Shown piece by piece: positions 18,709 to 27,552 of a DNA stretch of 64,000 nt. A program made the translations under genes and the position numbers. This DNA is from PXAP01 sp046483315 (GTDB taxonomy: Bacteria > Bacteroidota > Bacteroidia > Bacteroidales > PUMT01). Under the pieces are notes generated by a model. The model searched no databases, was not told where the DNA came from, and was given only the letters and a program-made list of their open reading frames with translations. The stretch covers positions 1 to 64,000 of the forward strand of contig JAWODJ010000114.1 of assembly GCA_046483315.1 (NCBI GenBank), in the 5' to 3' direction. The stretch's first letter is position 1. Each line of letters starts with the position of its first letter.

Positions 18709-19374
18709 TCAGGCAGTTTTTTCGGGTGAATTTTTAAGTAACCTTATTGTTTCAGGGGGATCGTCTGATTTAAATATTGCATTCCCTGCCACAAGAACAT
18801 TTGCTCCGGCTTTCACGAGATGAGGGGCATTTTTAATATCTATGCCTCCATCCACTTCAATTATTGCCGGTGATCCTGTTTCGTTTATAAGGGCTTTAAG
18901 TTTTCTTATTTTATTGTAGCTGTTCTCGATAAAAGTTTGTCCTCCGTAACCCGGATTAACAGTCATCAGCAAGACCATATCAAGATATGGAAGTATTTCT
19001 TCCAGAACTGCAACCGGGGTATGCGGATTGAGTGAAACACCTGCTTTCATGCCAATGGATTGTATATCTGTAACGGCACTGTGAAGATGATTAACTGCTT
19101 CATAATGCAGAGTGAGGATCGATGCACCTGCCTTATGAAAACGTTCAATGTAATTTTCAGGATTCATAATCATCAGATGAACGTCCAGTGGTTTGGATGT
19201 TTTTTTCCTTACAGCCTCCAGCACCGGAAATCCAAAACTTATGTTTGGTACAAATACCCCGTCCATTACATCAATATGAAGCCAGTCCGCTTTACTGCCG
19301 TTGATCATCTCAATATCAGCATTAAGGTTACCGAAGTCTGCAGCAAGTAATGAAGGAGCTATCAGTGGTTGCAT
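18709..19374 (-). CDS. rpe: Ribulose-phosphate 3-epimerase
   Basis: The 221-residue TIM-barrel protein carries the family motifs APSLLAADFGNLN, LHIDVMDGVFVPNISFG (metal-binding His and catalytic Asp), VHLMI, MTVNPGYGGQ, and IEVDGGI. It interconverts ribulose 5-phosphate and xylulose 5-phosphate in the pentose phosphate pathway. It is 44 bp downstream of the primary sigma factor gene on the same strand and may be read through from it. The transaldolase at 37.2-37.9 kb belongs to the same pathway. Confidence 0.95.
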   Translation of the reverse strand: MQPLIAPSLLAADFGNLNADIEMINGSKADWLHIDVMDGVFVPNISFGFPVLEAVRKKTSKPLDVHLMIMNPENYIERFHKAGASILTLHYEAVNHLHSAVTDIQSIGMKAGVSLNPHTPVAVLEEILPYLDMVLLMTVNPGYGGQTFIENSYNKIRKLKALINETGSPAIIEVDGGIDIKNAPHLVKAGANVLVAGNAIFKSDDPPETIRLLKNSPEKTA

Positions 19375-19418
19375 TGAGGATAAGTTTGTTTCAGAAAAGA
19401 ATAAATTTTTTTCAGGGG

Positions 19419-20279
19419 TTATAAATAGGTTTTCAGGATCTTATTTCTGGTAGAATGTTTGAGGCGCTTTATTGCTTTTTCCTTAATTTGCCTGACCCTT
19501 TCTCTTGTAAGGTTAAATGCTTCGCCTATCTCTTCAAGTGTGTGAGGATGTTTGCCGTTAAGACCGAAATAGAGTCTGACAATGTTCGCCTCCCGGTATG
19601 TTAGTGTTGATAATGCTCTCTCAATTTCCTTTCTCAGTGATTCGTTTAAAAGTCCTTTATCCGGCGAGGGCATGTTATCGGCGAGCAAAACATCATACAT
19701 GTTACCTTCTTCATCGGGATTGATAGGAGCATCCATCGATACGTGCCGGCCTGAGGTTTTAAGTGATTCCTTTACATCTTTTGGAGCAAGCTCCAATGCC
19801 TGGGCTATTTCGAGTATTGAGGGCTCCCGTTCAAACTTCTGTTCGAGTTCCGAGAATGTCCTGTTTATCTTGTTGATATACCCTATCTTATTCAGAGGCA
19901 GGCGGACAATTCTTGCCTGTTCTGCAAGTGCCTGCAATATTGATTGTCTGATCCACCAGACAGCATATGAAATAAATTTGAATCCCCTGGTTTCATCAAA
20001 TCGTTGAGCAGCTTTTATTAGTCCCAGATTTCCTTCATTGATAAGATCGGGCAAGCTAAGTCCTTGATTCTGATATTGCTTGGAGACAGAAACAACAAAC
20101 CTTAAATTGGCCTTGATAAGAAGATCAAGTGCTTTTTCATCACCGTTCCTGATCTTCCTGGCCAGCTCAACCTCTTCCTCGGCTGAGATGAGCTCAACTT
20201 TTGCAATTTCATGCAGGTATTTATCCAGCGAAGGAGTTTCTCTGTTGGTTACCTGTTTGATGATCTTTAATTGTCTCAT
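19419..20279 (-). CDS. rpoD: Primary RNA polymerase sigma factor (RpoD/SigABfr type)
   Basis: The 286-residue sigma-70 factor begins with region 1.2 (TPSLDKYLHEIAKVELIS) and has no region 1.1, the compact form known for the Bacteroidota housekeeping sigma. Region 2 contains ANLRFVVSVSKQYQNQGLSL, the loop LINEGNLGLIKAA and the -10-recognising FISYAVWWIRQSI. Region 3 and region 4 (LEEIGEAFNLTRERVRQIKE) follow. The divergence of regions 2 and 4 from E. coli fits recognition of TAnnTTTG promoters, several of which appear in this window. Confidence 0.93.
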   Translation of the reverse strand: MRQLKIIKQVTNRETPSLDKYLHEIAKVELISAEEEVELARKIRNGDEKALDLLIKANLRFVVSVSKQYQNQGLSLPDLINEGNLGLIKAAQRFDETRGFKFISYAVWWIRQSILQALAEQARIVRLPLNKIGYINKINRTFSELEQKFEREPSILEIAQALELAPKDVKESLKTSGRHVSMDAPINPDEEGNMYDVLLADNMPSPDKGLLNESLRKEIERALSTLTYREANIVRLYFGLNGKHPHTLEEIGEAFNLTRERVRQIKEKAIKRLKHSTRNKILKTYL

Positions 20280-20654
20280 TCAGCCTGTAATTTTGATTTA
20301 TCTGAATAAATACGAAAACTGAAATGTAAAAGTTGCAAACACGGTTACATTCTTTAAGTGAGTTTAAAAGAACAGAAAGATTTTTTTTAAAATAAAAATA
20401 CATTAACTTTGCAGGCAGAAGCAAACTTAAGTATAAGTTATTGAAAACGGCAATGAGATATCGAAAAAACACAATTATTTTGGTATTTTTTGCTTATTTT
20501 CATTAAATACTTATTATTGCATTATAATTCCACATTCGTATTGCACAACATTCTTATAATTCCCTTTGCATAAAACACCGGATTTCTTCAGTTTTCCGGC
20601 GATTATTATCATAATTACTACTTACAATTTTATTAATTAATTCCGATCAAAAAG
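20280..20654. promoter_or_regulatory. Divergent spacer with long rho leader
   Basis: This 375-bp spacer separates the primary sigma gene from rho. TAACTTTG at 20404-20411 on the plus strand fits TAnnTTTG and would give rho a leader of roughly 240 nt. A 17-codon frame (20453-20506) lies in that leader, but nothing supports its translation. Rho is autoregulated through its leader in other bacteria, so a long leader is plausible. No clear promoter for the sigma gene was found. Confidence 0.4.
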
Positions 20655-22364
20655 ATGTATGATATTCTTGAACTTAACAAGAAACTTGTTTCTGAGTTGC
20701 GTGATATAGCTAAAGAGCTTAAGATAAAGCGTGTAGAGTCTTTAAAAAAACAGGATTTAATTTACAGGATCCTCGATCAGCAGGCAATAAACACTTCAGA
20801 AAAAGATGCCGGAAAAAACCGGAGTGTTTCAAAAAATCAGGATCAAAGCACCGGTAAGCGTAGGGGAAGGCCCCCGTCAAAACAAAAACAGGTAAAAGAA
20901 GACCAGCCGTACAATAAAAAGCAGGATAATACCGGTACCAGACCTGAAAAAAGCCATGTTTCCCGTTACGATAAAGGTCGCGGTAATGCAACAAAGAATG
21001 AAACAGCTTCATATTCTGAAAAAACCGGCTCAGATATTAAATCAGAAAATAAGAATGAGGGCAGGCAAAAAATGCCTCATCAGGAAATCAGTAAACAATC
21101 ACAATCGGTTAATCAGGACGAAAAAAAGACACAACAGCCTTCCCATAAAAATGAAAGAAGGGCTCAACAGTCCGACAGACAGTCTAAAGAGGGATTTCAT
21201 AAAAAACAATATGAAAGGAAAGGGATACCCCGTGAATATGATTTTGATGGTATTATTTCTTCATCAGGACTTCTGGAGATTATGCCCGATGGTTACGGGT
21301 TTTTGCGTTCTTCCGACTATAACTATCTGAATTCACCGGATGATGTATATGTTTCTCAATCGCAGATAAAGCTTTTTGGCCTTAAGACCGGAGATACAGT
21401 TCAGGGTACTATCAGACCCCCAAAGGACGGGGAAAAATATTTTCCGCTCATTAAGGTAGAGCAGATTAACGGACGTACCCCTGATTTTATAAGAGACAGG
21501 GTTCCGTTTGACTTTCTTACACCACTGTTCCCTGATCAGAAATTTACTCTTGTAAGTGAAAAGAGCAACAGCCTTTCAGCCCGCATTGTAGATCTTTTTG
21601 CGCCTATTGGTAAGGGCCAGCGCGGTTTGATAGTGGCACAACCGAAGACAGGTAAAACCGTGTTGCTGAAGGAAATTGCCAATTCAATTGCTGCCAATCA
21701 TCCGGAGGTTTATATGATGATATTGCTTGTTGATGAACGGCCGGAAGAAGTTACTGATATGGCGCGAAGTGTCAGGGGGGAAGTAATCTCCTCAACTTTT
21801 GACGAACCGGCTGACCGGCATGTGAGGGTTGCAAATATGGTGATCGAAAAGGCAAAACGAATGGTTGAATGCGGACATGATGTTGTTATCTTACTTGATT
21901 CCATAACCCGGCTTGCAAGGGCTTTCAATACAGTTTCTCCGGCTTCCGGCAAAGTGCTTTCAGGAGGGGTTGATGCCAATGCACTTCAGAAACCAAAACG
22001 GTTTTTTGGTGCAGCAAGAAATATTGAGAACGGAGGCTCTCTTACAATATTGGCAACTGCCCTGACTGAGACTGGTTCTAAAATGGATGATGTGATCTTT
22101 GAAGAGTTTAAGGGAACCGGAAATATGGAACTGCAGCTTGACCGTAAGCTGTCCAATAAACGGATTTATCCTTCTGTTGATGTCAATTTATCAAGTACAA
22201 GAAGAGAGGAGCTTCTTCTTGATAAAGAGATGATGAACAAGATATGGATTCTAAGAAACTATCTTTCCGATATGAATCCGGTAGAATCAATGGAATTTCT
22301 TCGTGACAGGGTTTCAAAAACCAGATCAAATGAAGAATTCCTTATCTCAATGAATAGTGAATAA
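20655..22364 (+). CDS. rho: Transcription termination factor Rho with disordered insertion
   Basis: The 569-residue protein is about 150 residues longer than E. coli Rho. Residues 1-47 form the Rho_N helical domain. Residues about 48-187 are a low-complexity linker rich in Lys, Gln, Asn and Ser with an RRGRPP-type segment. The RNA-binding cold-shock fold starts near 195 (GLLEIMPDGYGFLRS), and the hexameric ATPase follows with Walker A QPKTGKTVLLKEIA, the DERPEEVTDM loop and the arginine-rich tail. Such an insertion is known in Bacteroides Rho, where it supports phase separation. Transcripts would be terminated by RNA translocation. Confidence 0.95.
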   Translation: MYDILELNKKLVSELRDIAKELKIKRVESLKKQDLIYRILDQQAINTSEKDAGKNRSVSKNQDQSTGKRRGRPPSKQKQVKEDQPYNKKQDNTGTRPEKSHVSRYDKGRGNATKNETASYSEKTGSDIKSENKNEGRQKMPHQEISKQSQSVNQDEKKTQQPSHKNERRAQQSDRQSKEGFHKKQYERKGIPREYDFDGIISSSGLLEIMPDGYGFLRSSDYNYLNSPDDVYVSQSQIKLFGLKTGDTVQGTIRPPKDGEKYFPLIKVEQINGRTPDFIRDRVPFDFLTPLFPDQKFTLVSEKSNSLSARIVDLFAPIGKGQRGLIVAQPKTGKTVLLKEIANSIAANHPEVYMMILLVDERPEEVTDMARSVRGEVISSTFDEPADRHVRVANMVIEKAKRMVECGHDVVILLDSITRLARAFNTVSPASGKVLSGGVDANALQKPKRFFGAARNIENGGSLTILATALTETGSKMDDVIFEEFKGTGNMELQLDRKLSNKRIYPSVDVNLSSTRREELLLDKEMMNKIWILRNYLSDMNPVESMEFLRDRVSKTRSNEEFLISMNSE

Positions 22365-22494
22365 CGGGAACGGACTTTATTAAAGGTATGCGACAATAGG
22401 TCATGATGTTATCTTTTTTTTTGATTCACCCGTATAGTGGAGTAGCATGCCGGCTATTATGAGTAATGTCATGTGATTATTTCACCGGATTTTA

Positions 22495-22537
22495 TATTTT
22501 TGCCTCTCGCCAGAGTTTTATAGTTATTTTAAAACTC
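22495..22537 (+). promoter_or_regulatory. Candidate promoter and inverted repeat before the pyruvate oxidoreductase
   Basis: TATTTTTG at 22495-22502 fits the -7 consensus. Ten bases on, GAGTTTTA (22513-22520) and TAAAACTC (22530-22537) form a perfect 8-bp inverted repeat with a 9-base spacer, just after the expected start site. It could be an operator or a leader hairpin. The -33 box is not clear. Confidence 0.4.
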
Positions 22538-22578
22538 CAAACCAGGATAAATTATTTAACCAATTAATATATTTATAT

Positions 22579-25500
22579 ATGACTAAAAAGAAAAAATTTA
22601 TTACCTGTGACGGGAACCACGCGGCAGCTCATGTCGCATATATGTTCAGTGAGGTTGCTGCTATCTATCCCATTACCCCTTCATCCAATATGGCTGAGAA
22701 CGTTGACGAGTGGGCCGCTCATGGCAGAAAGAATATTTTCGGAGATAAACTGAGAGTGGTGGAGATGCAATCTGAAGGTGGTGCATCAGGAGCCGTTCAT
22801 GGTTCATTGCAGGCCGGTGCACTTACGACTACATTTACTGCATCACAGGGTCTTTTACTTATGATCCCGAATATGTATAAGATTTCCGGCGAACTTCTGC
22901 CCGGGGTATTTCATGTGAGCGCAAGAAGTCTTGCCGCCCAGGCTTTGTCAATATTTGGTGACCACAGTGATGTTATGAGTACAAGACACACCGGTTTTGC
23001 CATGCTGGCAACCGGTAGTGTGCAGGAAATTATGGATATTGCCGGTGTTGCCCACCTGGCTTCAATCAAAACAAGGATTCCATTCCTTCATTTCTTTGAT
23101 GGATTCCGTACTTCACATGAGATTCAGAAAGTTGAGGAATGTGACCAGGAAGAGATGTCCAGGCTTGTTGACTTTGATGCAGTTCAGTCTTTCCGTGAAC
23201 GTGCCCTTAATCCTGAGCATCCGGTTACCAGGGGAACTGCTCAGAATCCTGATATCTATTTTCAGTCGAGGGAATCAGCCAACAAGTATTATGAGGTTGT
23301 TCCTGATATTGTTGAGGAGTATATGAAGGAGATTACTAAAATTACCGGCCGTGAGTACCATCCCTTCACATATTACGGCGCCCCGGATGCTGAGAACATT
23401 GTTGTTGCAATGGGGTCGGTTACAGAAACGATAAAAGAAACAGTAGACTACCTTGTATCCGGGGGTGAGAAGGTTGGTCTTATCACAGTCCATTTATACA
23501 GGCCGTTCTCATCGAAATATTTTATGAAGGTACTGCCAAAATCGGTCAAAAAGATCTCAGTCCTTGACAGGACCAAAGAACCCGGAGCAAACGGGGAACC
23601 ACTCTATCTTGACATTAAGGAGCTGTTTTACGGGCAGCCTGATTCACCGGTTATAGTTGGAGGCCGATACGGACTTAGTTCAAAGGATACAACTCCTGCC
23701 ATGATCAAGTCTGTTTATGATAACCTTAATATGACCGAACCTAAGAACGGGTTTACAGTTGGTATAGTGGATGATGTAACATACCGTTCACTTCCGTTGT
23801 TGCCTGATATTGATGTTTCTCCCAAAGGTAATTATGCTGCCAAATTCTACGGTCTTGGTTCCGACGGAACAGTGGGTGCCAATAAAAATTCCATAATAAT
23901 AATAGGAAATACCACAGATAAGTATGCCCAGGCATATTTTGCCTACGATTCCAAGAAATCTGGAGGTATAACAGTTTCTCATCTGCGTTTCGGTGATAAG
24001 CCGATCCGTTCACCTTATCTTGTCAATACTGCCGATTTTATTGCCTGCCACGTACCTTCATACCTTGAAAAATATGACTTACTCAAAGGACTGAAAAAAG
24101 GCGGTACTTTTCTTCTGAACAGTATATGGGACGAGAAAGAAACCAAAAAGAAAATCCCTGCCGGGATGAAAAAATATATGGCTGAGAATGATATTCAGTT
24201 TTATATAATAAACGGTACCGAAATTGCTGAAGAAATCGGACTTGGTAACAGAACCAATACAATTATGCAATCAGCATTTTTCAAAATTTCAAATGTAATT
24301 CCTTATGATCAGGCGATTGATGAGATGAACAAAGCTATTGTCAAGTCATTTGGGATGAAAGGCGAAGAAATAGTTGATATGAATAAGGCCGCGGTAAAAC
24401 GGGGTGGAGATGTAATAAAAGTTGATATTCCTGGTGAATGGAAGGATGTTGATGACAAAGCCGTTAAGGATAACAGGGATATTCCCGATTTCATTAAGAA
24501 TGTAATGGAGCCGATAATTGCGCAGAATGGTGACAGCTTGCCGGTAAGCGCTTTTGCAGGACGTGAAGATGGTACGTTTCCTTCCGGTACCACTGCCTAT
24601 GAAAAACGCGGTATTGCTGTACATGTGCCTGAATGGATTCCGGATAATTGTATCCAGTGCAACCAATGTTCATATGTTTGTCCTCATGCCGTTATAAGGC
24701 CATTCCTTCTTACAGAAGAGGAGGCTGAAAATGCTCCCGAAGGTACTGTTACAATAAAAGGACTGGGAGGAACCAAAGAATACCGGTACCGGATGCAGAT
24801 CAGTCCCCTGGATTGTACAGGTTGCGGCAACTGTGTGGATGTATGCCCTGCCAAAACCAAGGCACTTGTGATGAAAACACTGGAAGAACAAATGGGGGAA
24901 GATGAGCGTTGGGATTATATGAATAGTAAGGTTGGATACAAGGATACTGTTCTGGATAAAGAAAAATCAGTTAAGAACAGTCAGTTTGCACAGCCCCTGT
25001 TTGAGTTTTCCGGTGCCTGTGCCGGTTGTGGAGAAACACCCTATATCAAGCTTATAACCCAGCTTTACGGTGATCGTATGATGATTGCCAATGCCACCGG
25101 ATGCTCGTCAATTTTTGGTGGTTCGGCACCTTCCACACCTTATACCTTTAATAAAAACGGACATGGTCCTGCATGGGCTAATTCCCTGTTTGAAGACAAT
25201 GCTGAGTATGGATTCGGGATGGTCCTTGGTGTGAAGCAGATGCGTGAAAAGATTGAAGACATAATGAAAAGCGCCCTTGAAGGTAATTTATCAAAAGAGA
25301 TTAAAGAAGCTTATAATGAATGGATTGATGGTAAAGACGATGCTCAGAGGTCAAAAGATGCTTCTGCCAGAATAATAGAGTTGCTTAAGGATAAGAAAGA
25401 TAATACTTCCAGGGAGATAATGAAGCTGAAGCAATATCTTGTTAAAAAATCCGTATGGGTATTCGGAGGTGACGGATGGGCTTATGATATTGGCTACGGA

Positions 25501-26112
25501 GGCCTTGATCACGTAATTGCTTCGGGTGAGGATATAAACCTGCTTGTTTTGGATACTGAGGTTTACAGTAATACCGGGGGACAGGCATCGAAGTCCACTC
25601 CGATAGGAGCTGTTGCAAAATTCGCTGCTTCCGGTAAGCGGATCAGGAAAAAAGACCTTGGTGTTATGGCTATGAGTTACGGATACGTATATATTGCCCA
25701 GGTTGCAATAGGGTCAAGCCAGGCTCAATTTCTCAAGGCAGTAAAGGAAGCAGAGTCATATCCCGGTCCTTCTGTTATTATTGCCTATTCACCATGCATA
25801 AATCATGGTCTCAGGCACGGAATGGGTAAGACTATTGAAGAGAGTAAAAGAGCTGTCGAAGCGGGTTACTGGACAAACTGGCGCTATAATCCTCTGATTG
25901 AAAATGAAGGAAAGAATCCCTTTGTGCTTGATTCCAAGGAACCTGACTGGAGTAAGTTTCAGGATTTTCTAAAATCTGAGGTACGGTATACGTCTCTTCA
26001 GAAAGCTTTCCCGGAGGTGGCTGCTGATTTATTCAAAGCTGCTGAGGAGAATGCCAGATGGAGATACAGGAGCTATGTCAGGATGGCCTCGATGGATTTT
26101 TCCAGTGCATAG
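22579..26112 (+). CDS. nifJ: Pyruvate:ferredoxin (flavodoxin) oxidoreductase, single chain
   Basis: This 1177-residue enzyme oxidises pyruvate to acetyl-CoA and CO2 and reduces ferredoxin. The order of domains is standard: N-terminal pyruvate-binding domain (YPITPSSNMAE), domain II, CoA-binding domain, an insert with two [4Fe-4S] clusters (CIQCNQCSYVCP near 690 and CTGCGNCVDVCP near 745), and the C-terminal thiamine diphosphate domain. A proximal cluster is signalled by CAGCGETPY near 815, and the diphosphate motif is GGDGWAYDIGYGGLDHV with LDTEVYSNTGGQ. The length matches the family. It supplies reduced ferredoxin that HydABC, encoded at 60-64 kb, could use. Confidence 0.97.
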   Translation: MTKKKKFITCDGNHAAAHVAYMFSEVAAIYPITPSSNMAENVDEWAAHGRKNIFGDKLRVVEMQSEGGASGAVHGSLQAGALTTTFTASQGLLLMIPNMYKISGELLPGVFHVSARSLAAQALSIFGDHSDVMSTRHTGFAMLATGSVQEIMDIAGVAHLASIKTRIPFLHFFDGFRTSHEIQKVEECDQEEMSRLVDFDAVQSFRERALNPEHPVTRGTAQNPDIYFQSRESANKYYEVVPDIVEEYMKEITKITGREYHPFTYYGAPDAENIVVAMGSVTETIKETVDYLVSGGEKVGLITVHLYRPFSSKYFMKVLPKSVKKISVLDRTKEPGANGEPLYLDIKELFYGQPDSPVIVGGRYGLSSKDTTPAMIKSVYDNLNMTEPKNGFTVGIVDDVTYRSLPLLPDIDVSPKGNYAAKFYGLGSDGTVGANKNSIIIIGNTTDKYAQAYFAYDSKKSGGITVSHLRFGDKPIRSPYLVNTADFIACHVPSYLEKYDLLKGLKKGGTFLLNSIWDEKETKKKIPAGMKKYMAENDIQFYIINGTEIAEEIGLGNRTNTIMQSAFFKISNVIPYDQAIDEMNKAIVKSFGMKGEEIVDMNKAAVKRGGDVIKVDIPGEWKDVDDKAVKDNRDIPDFIKNVMEPIIAQNGDSLPVSAFAGREDGTFPSGTTAYEKRGIAVHVPEWIPDNCIQCNQCSYVCPHAVIRPFLLTEEEAENAPEGTVTIKGLGGTKEYRYRMQISPLDCTGCGNCVDVCPAKTKALVMKTLEEQMGEDERWDYMNSKVGYKDTVLDKEKSVKNSQFAQPLFEFSGACAGCGETPYIKLITQLYGDRMMIANATGCSSIFGGSAPSTPYTFNKNGHGPAWANSLFEDNAEYGFGMVLGVKQMREKIEDIMKSALEGNLSKEIKEAYNEWIDGKDDAQRSKDASARIIELLKDKKDNTSREIMKLKQYLVKKSVWVFGGDGWAYDIGYGGLDHVIASGEDINLLVLDTEVYSNTGGQASKSTPIGAVAKFAASGKRIRKKDLGVMAMSYGYVYIAQVAIGSSQAQFLKAVKEAESYPGPSVIIAYSPCINHGLRHGMGKTIEESKRAVEAGYWTNWRYNPLIENEGKNPFVLDSKEPDWSKFQDFLKSEVRYTSLQKAFPEVAADLFKAAEENARWRYRSYVRMASMDFSSA

Positions 26113-26228
26113 TACAATAATTACAGAGGGTGTTTCTCCGACCTAAGATTTTTAAATATAAACAGATGAACCAAGTGCTGTTTTTATTGTTAAAGATTTA
26201 GATTATTGTTGAACTAAAAATTAGTAAT

Positions 26229-27242
26229 ATGGCTGATCTTAGGACCAAGTTTATGGGAATTGATGTAAAAAACCCCGTTGTTGTTGGTGCATGTAATTTA
26301 TCACAGAATCCGGACACCCTTGTTCAACTTGAAAAAGCCGGGGCATCCGCAATTGTTTACAAGTCGCTTTTTGAAGAGCAGATTCAGTACGAGAAAGTTC
26401 AAATGGATGATTCAATGCACGAATTTGATGAACGTCATGCTGAAATGACCAGTATCCATCCTAAGGTGGAACATGCCGGACCTAAAGAGTATCTTATGGG
26501 GCTTAAGAGGGCAAAGGAGACATTATCCATACCCCTGATAGGAAGTTTGAATGCAGTTTATAAGGAGACATGGGTTGAATATGCACAGTTGATACAGGAA
26601 ACCGGTGTTGATGGTCTGGAATTGAATTTTTATGCAGTACCCAAAGATTTTAATTCAGATGCTGAAACCCTTGAAAATAAACAAATTGATATATTGAAAG
26701 CGGTTAAGAAAGTTGTCAGTATTCCAATTGCTGTAAAAATAGGCCCGTTTTATTCAAATCCTTTGCATATAGCTTCAAAAATGGATGAAGCAGGAGTGAA
26801 TGGTTTTGTTTTATTTAACCGTCTCTTTCAGCCTGATATCGATGTTGACAGTGAGAAGCATATATTCCCGTTTTTTCTGAGCAGGGAAGGAGATTACCGT
26901 TTATCACTCAGGTTTACCGGTATGCTCTATAAGCATGTTAAAGGAAATATTTGTGGTAATACAGGTATTTATTCAGGCAGCGATGTTGCGAAAATGATAC
27001 TGGCAGGAGCTGATTCTGTTCAGATAGTTAGTGCTATATACAAGAATAAACCCAAACATATAAGCAAAATTCTTACTGAGCTGGAATCATGGATGGATTC
27101 AAAATCCTATAATTCTATTAAGGACTTTAAAGGGAATCTTTCAAAAGCCGGTTCCACCGATCCTTTTGCTTATTCAAGAGCCCAGTATGTGGATATTATT
27201 ATGAAACCCGAAGAAATAATAAAGAAATATCCTGTAGTATAA
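26229..27242 (+). CDS. Dihydroorotate dehydrogenase-like FMN protein
   Basis: The 337-residue TIM-barrel protein starts like class 1 dihydroorotate dehydrogenases (LRTKFMGIDVKNPVVVGAC) and has the barrel motifs VKIGPF, FNRLFQPDID and AGADSVQIVSAIYKN. It lacks a clean copy of the usual catalytic loop and differs enough from PyrD that its substrate is uncertain. Homologues often sit beside the pyruvate:ferredoxin oxidoreductase gene in Bacteroidota, as here 116 bp downstream. A role in redox metabolism rather than pyrimidine synthesis is possible. A terminator follows directly. Confidence 0.78.
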   Translation: MADLRTKFMGIDVKNPVVVGACNLSQNPDTLVQLEKAGASAIVYKSLFEEQIQYEKVQMDDSMHEFDERHAEMTSIHPKVEHAGPKEYLMGLKRAKETLSIPLIGSLNAVYKETWVEYAQLIQETGVDGLELNFYAVPKDFNSDAETLENKQIDILKAVKKVVSIPIAVKIGPFYSNPLHIASKMDEAGVNGFVLFNRLFQPDIDVDSEKHIFPFFLSREGDYRLSLRFTGMLYKHVKGNICGNTGIYSGSDVAKMILAGADSVQIVSAIYKNKPKHISKILTELESWMDSKSYNSIKDFKGNLSKAGSTDPFAYSRAQYVDIIMKPEEIIKKYPVV

Positions 27243-27267
27243 CCTTATCTGGTTTTTTCCGTATTAT

Positions 27268-27292
27268 AAGGGGGCATTCAGCTCCCTTTTTT
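27268..27292 (+). terminator. Intrinsic terminator after the dihydroorotate dehydrogenase-like gene
   Basis: AAGGGGGC (27268-27275) pairs with GCTCCCTT (27281-27288) with one G-U pair and a five-base loop, followed by T residues. It lies 26 bp after the stop codon. Confidence 0.8.
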
Positions 27293-27486
27293 GTTTTCCG
27301 GCAATAAAACTGCAGTTATGATTTACAATTCAGACTGATGTGGGGCTATAAGGGACCATAAATATAAATATCGTTTTATAATTTAAATTACTGATATATA
27401 ATTGGTTAATAAAAATAATGCAAGTTAAGCGCAACGGTTACCGCCGGTGCATACAATTTGTTTTTATGATAAACAAAAATGGATGT

Positions 27487-27519
27487 TTTGTCAGCATGTA
27501 CAATATTCATGTTAATTTG
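27487..27519 (+). promoter_or_regulatory. Candidate promoter of the sensor kinase gene
   Basis: TTTG at 27487-27490 and TTAATTTG at 27512-27519 are 21 bases apart. The second box has one mismatch to TAnnTTTG. The expected start site near 27526 leaves a short leader before the ATG at 27553. Confidence 0.45.
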
Positions 27520-27552
27520 CCTATAAACCGGTATGTGCTTTAAATATTAATA

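Larger units (their letters stand above)
27243..27552. other. Intergenic region before the sensor kinase
   Basis: This 310-bp spacer holds the terminator at 27268-27292 and a promoter at 27487-27519, both listed separately. The rest is AT-rich with no recognisable gene or repeat. Confidence 0.45.

Noticed and set aside
20453..20506. 17-codon leader frame upstream of rho
   Set aside because: A frame this short is expected by chance. No conserved peptide, stall motif or ribosome signal supports it.
20956..21330. 124-residue frame in another phase of rho
   Set aside because: It overlaps the low-complexity linker of Rho. The biased codons of that linker leave the other frames open.
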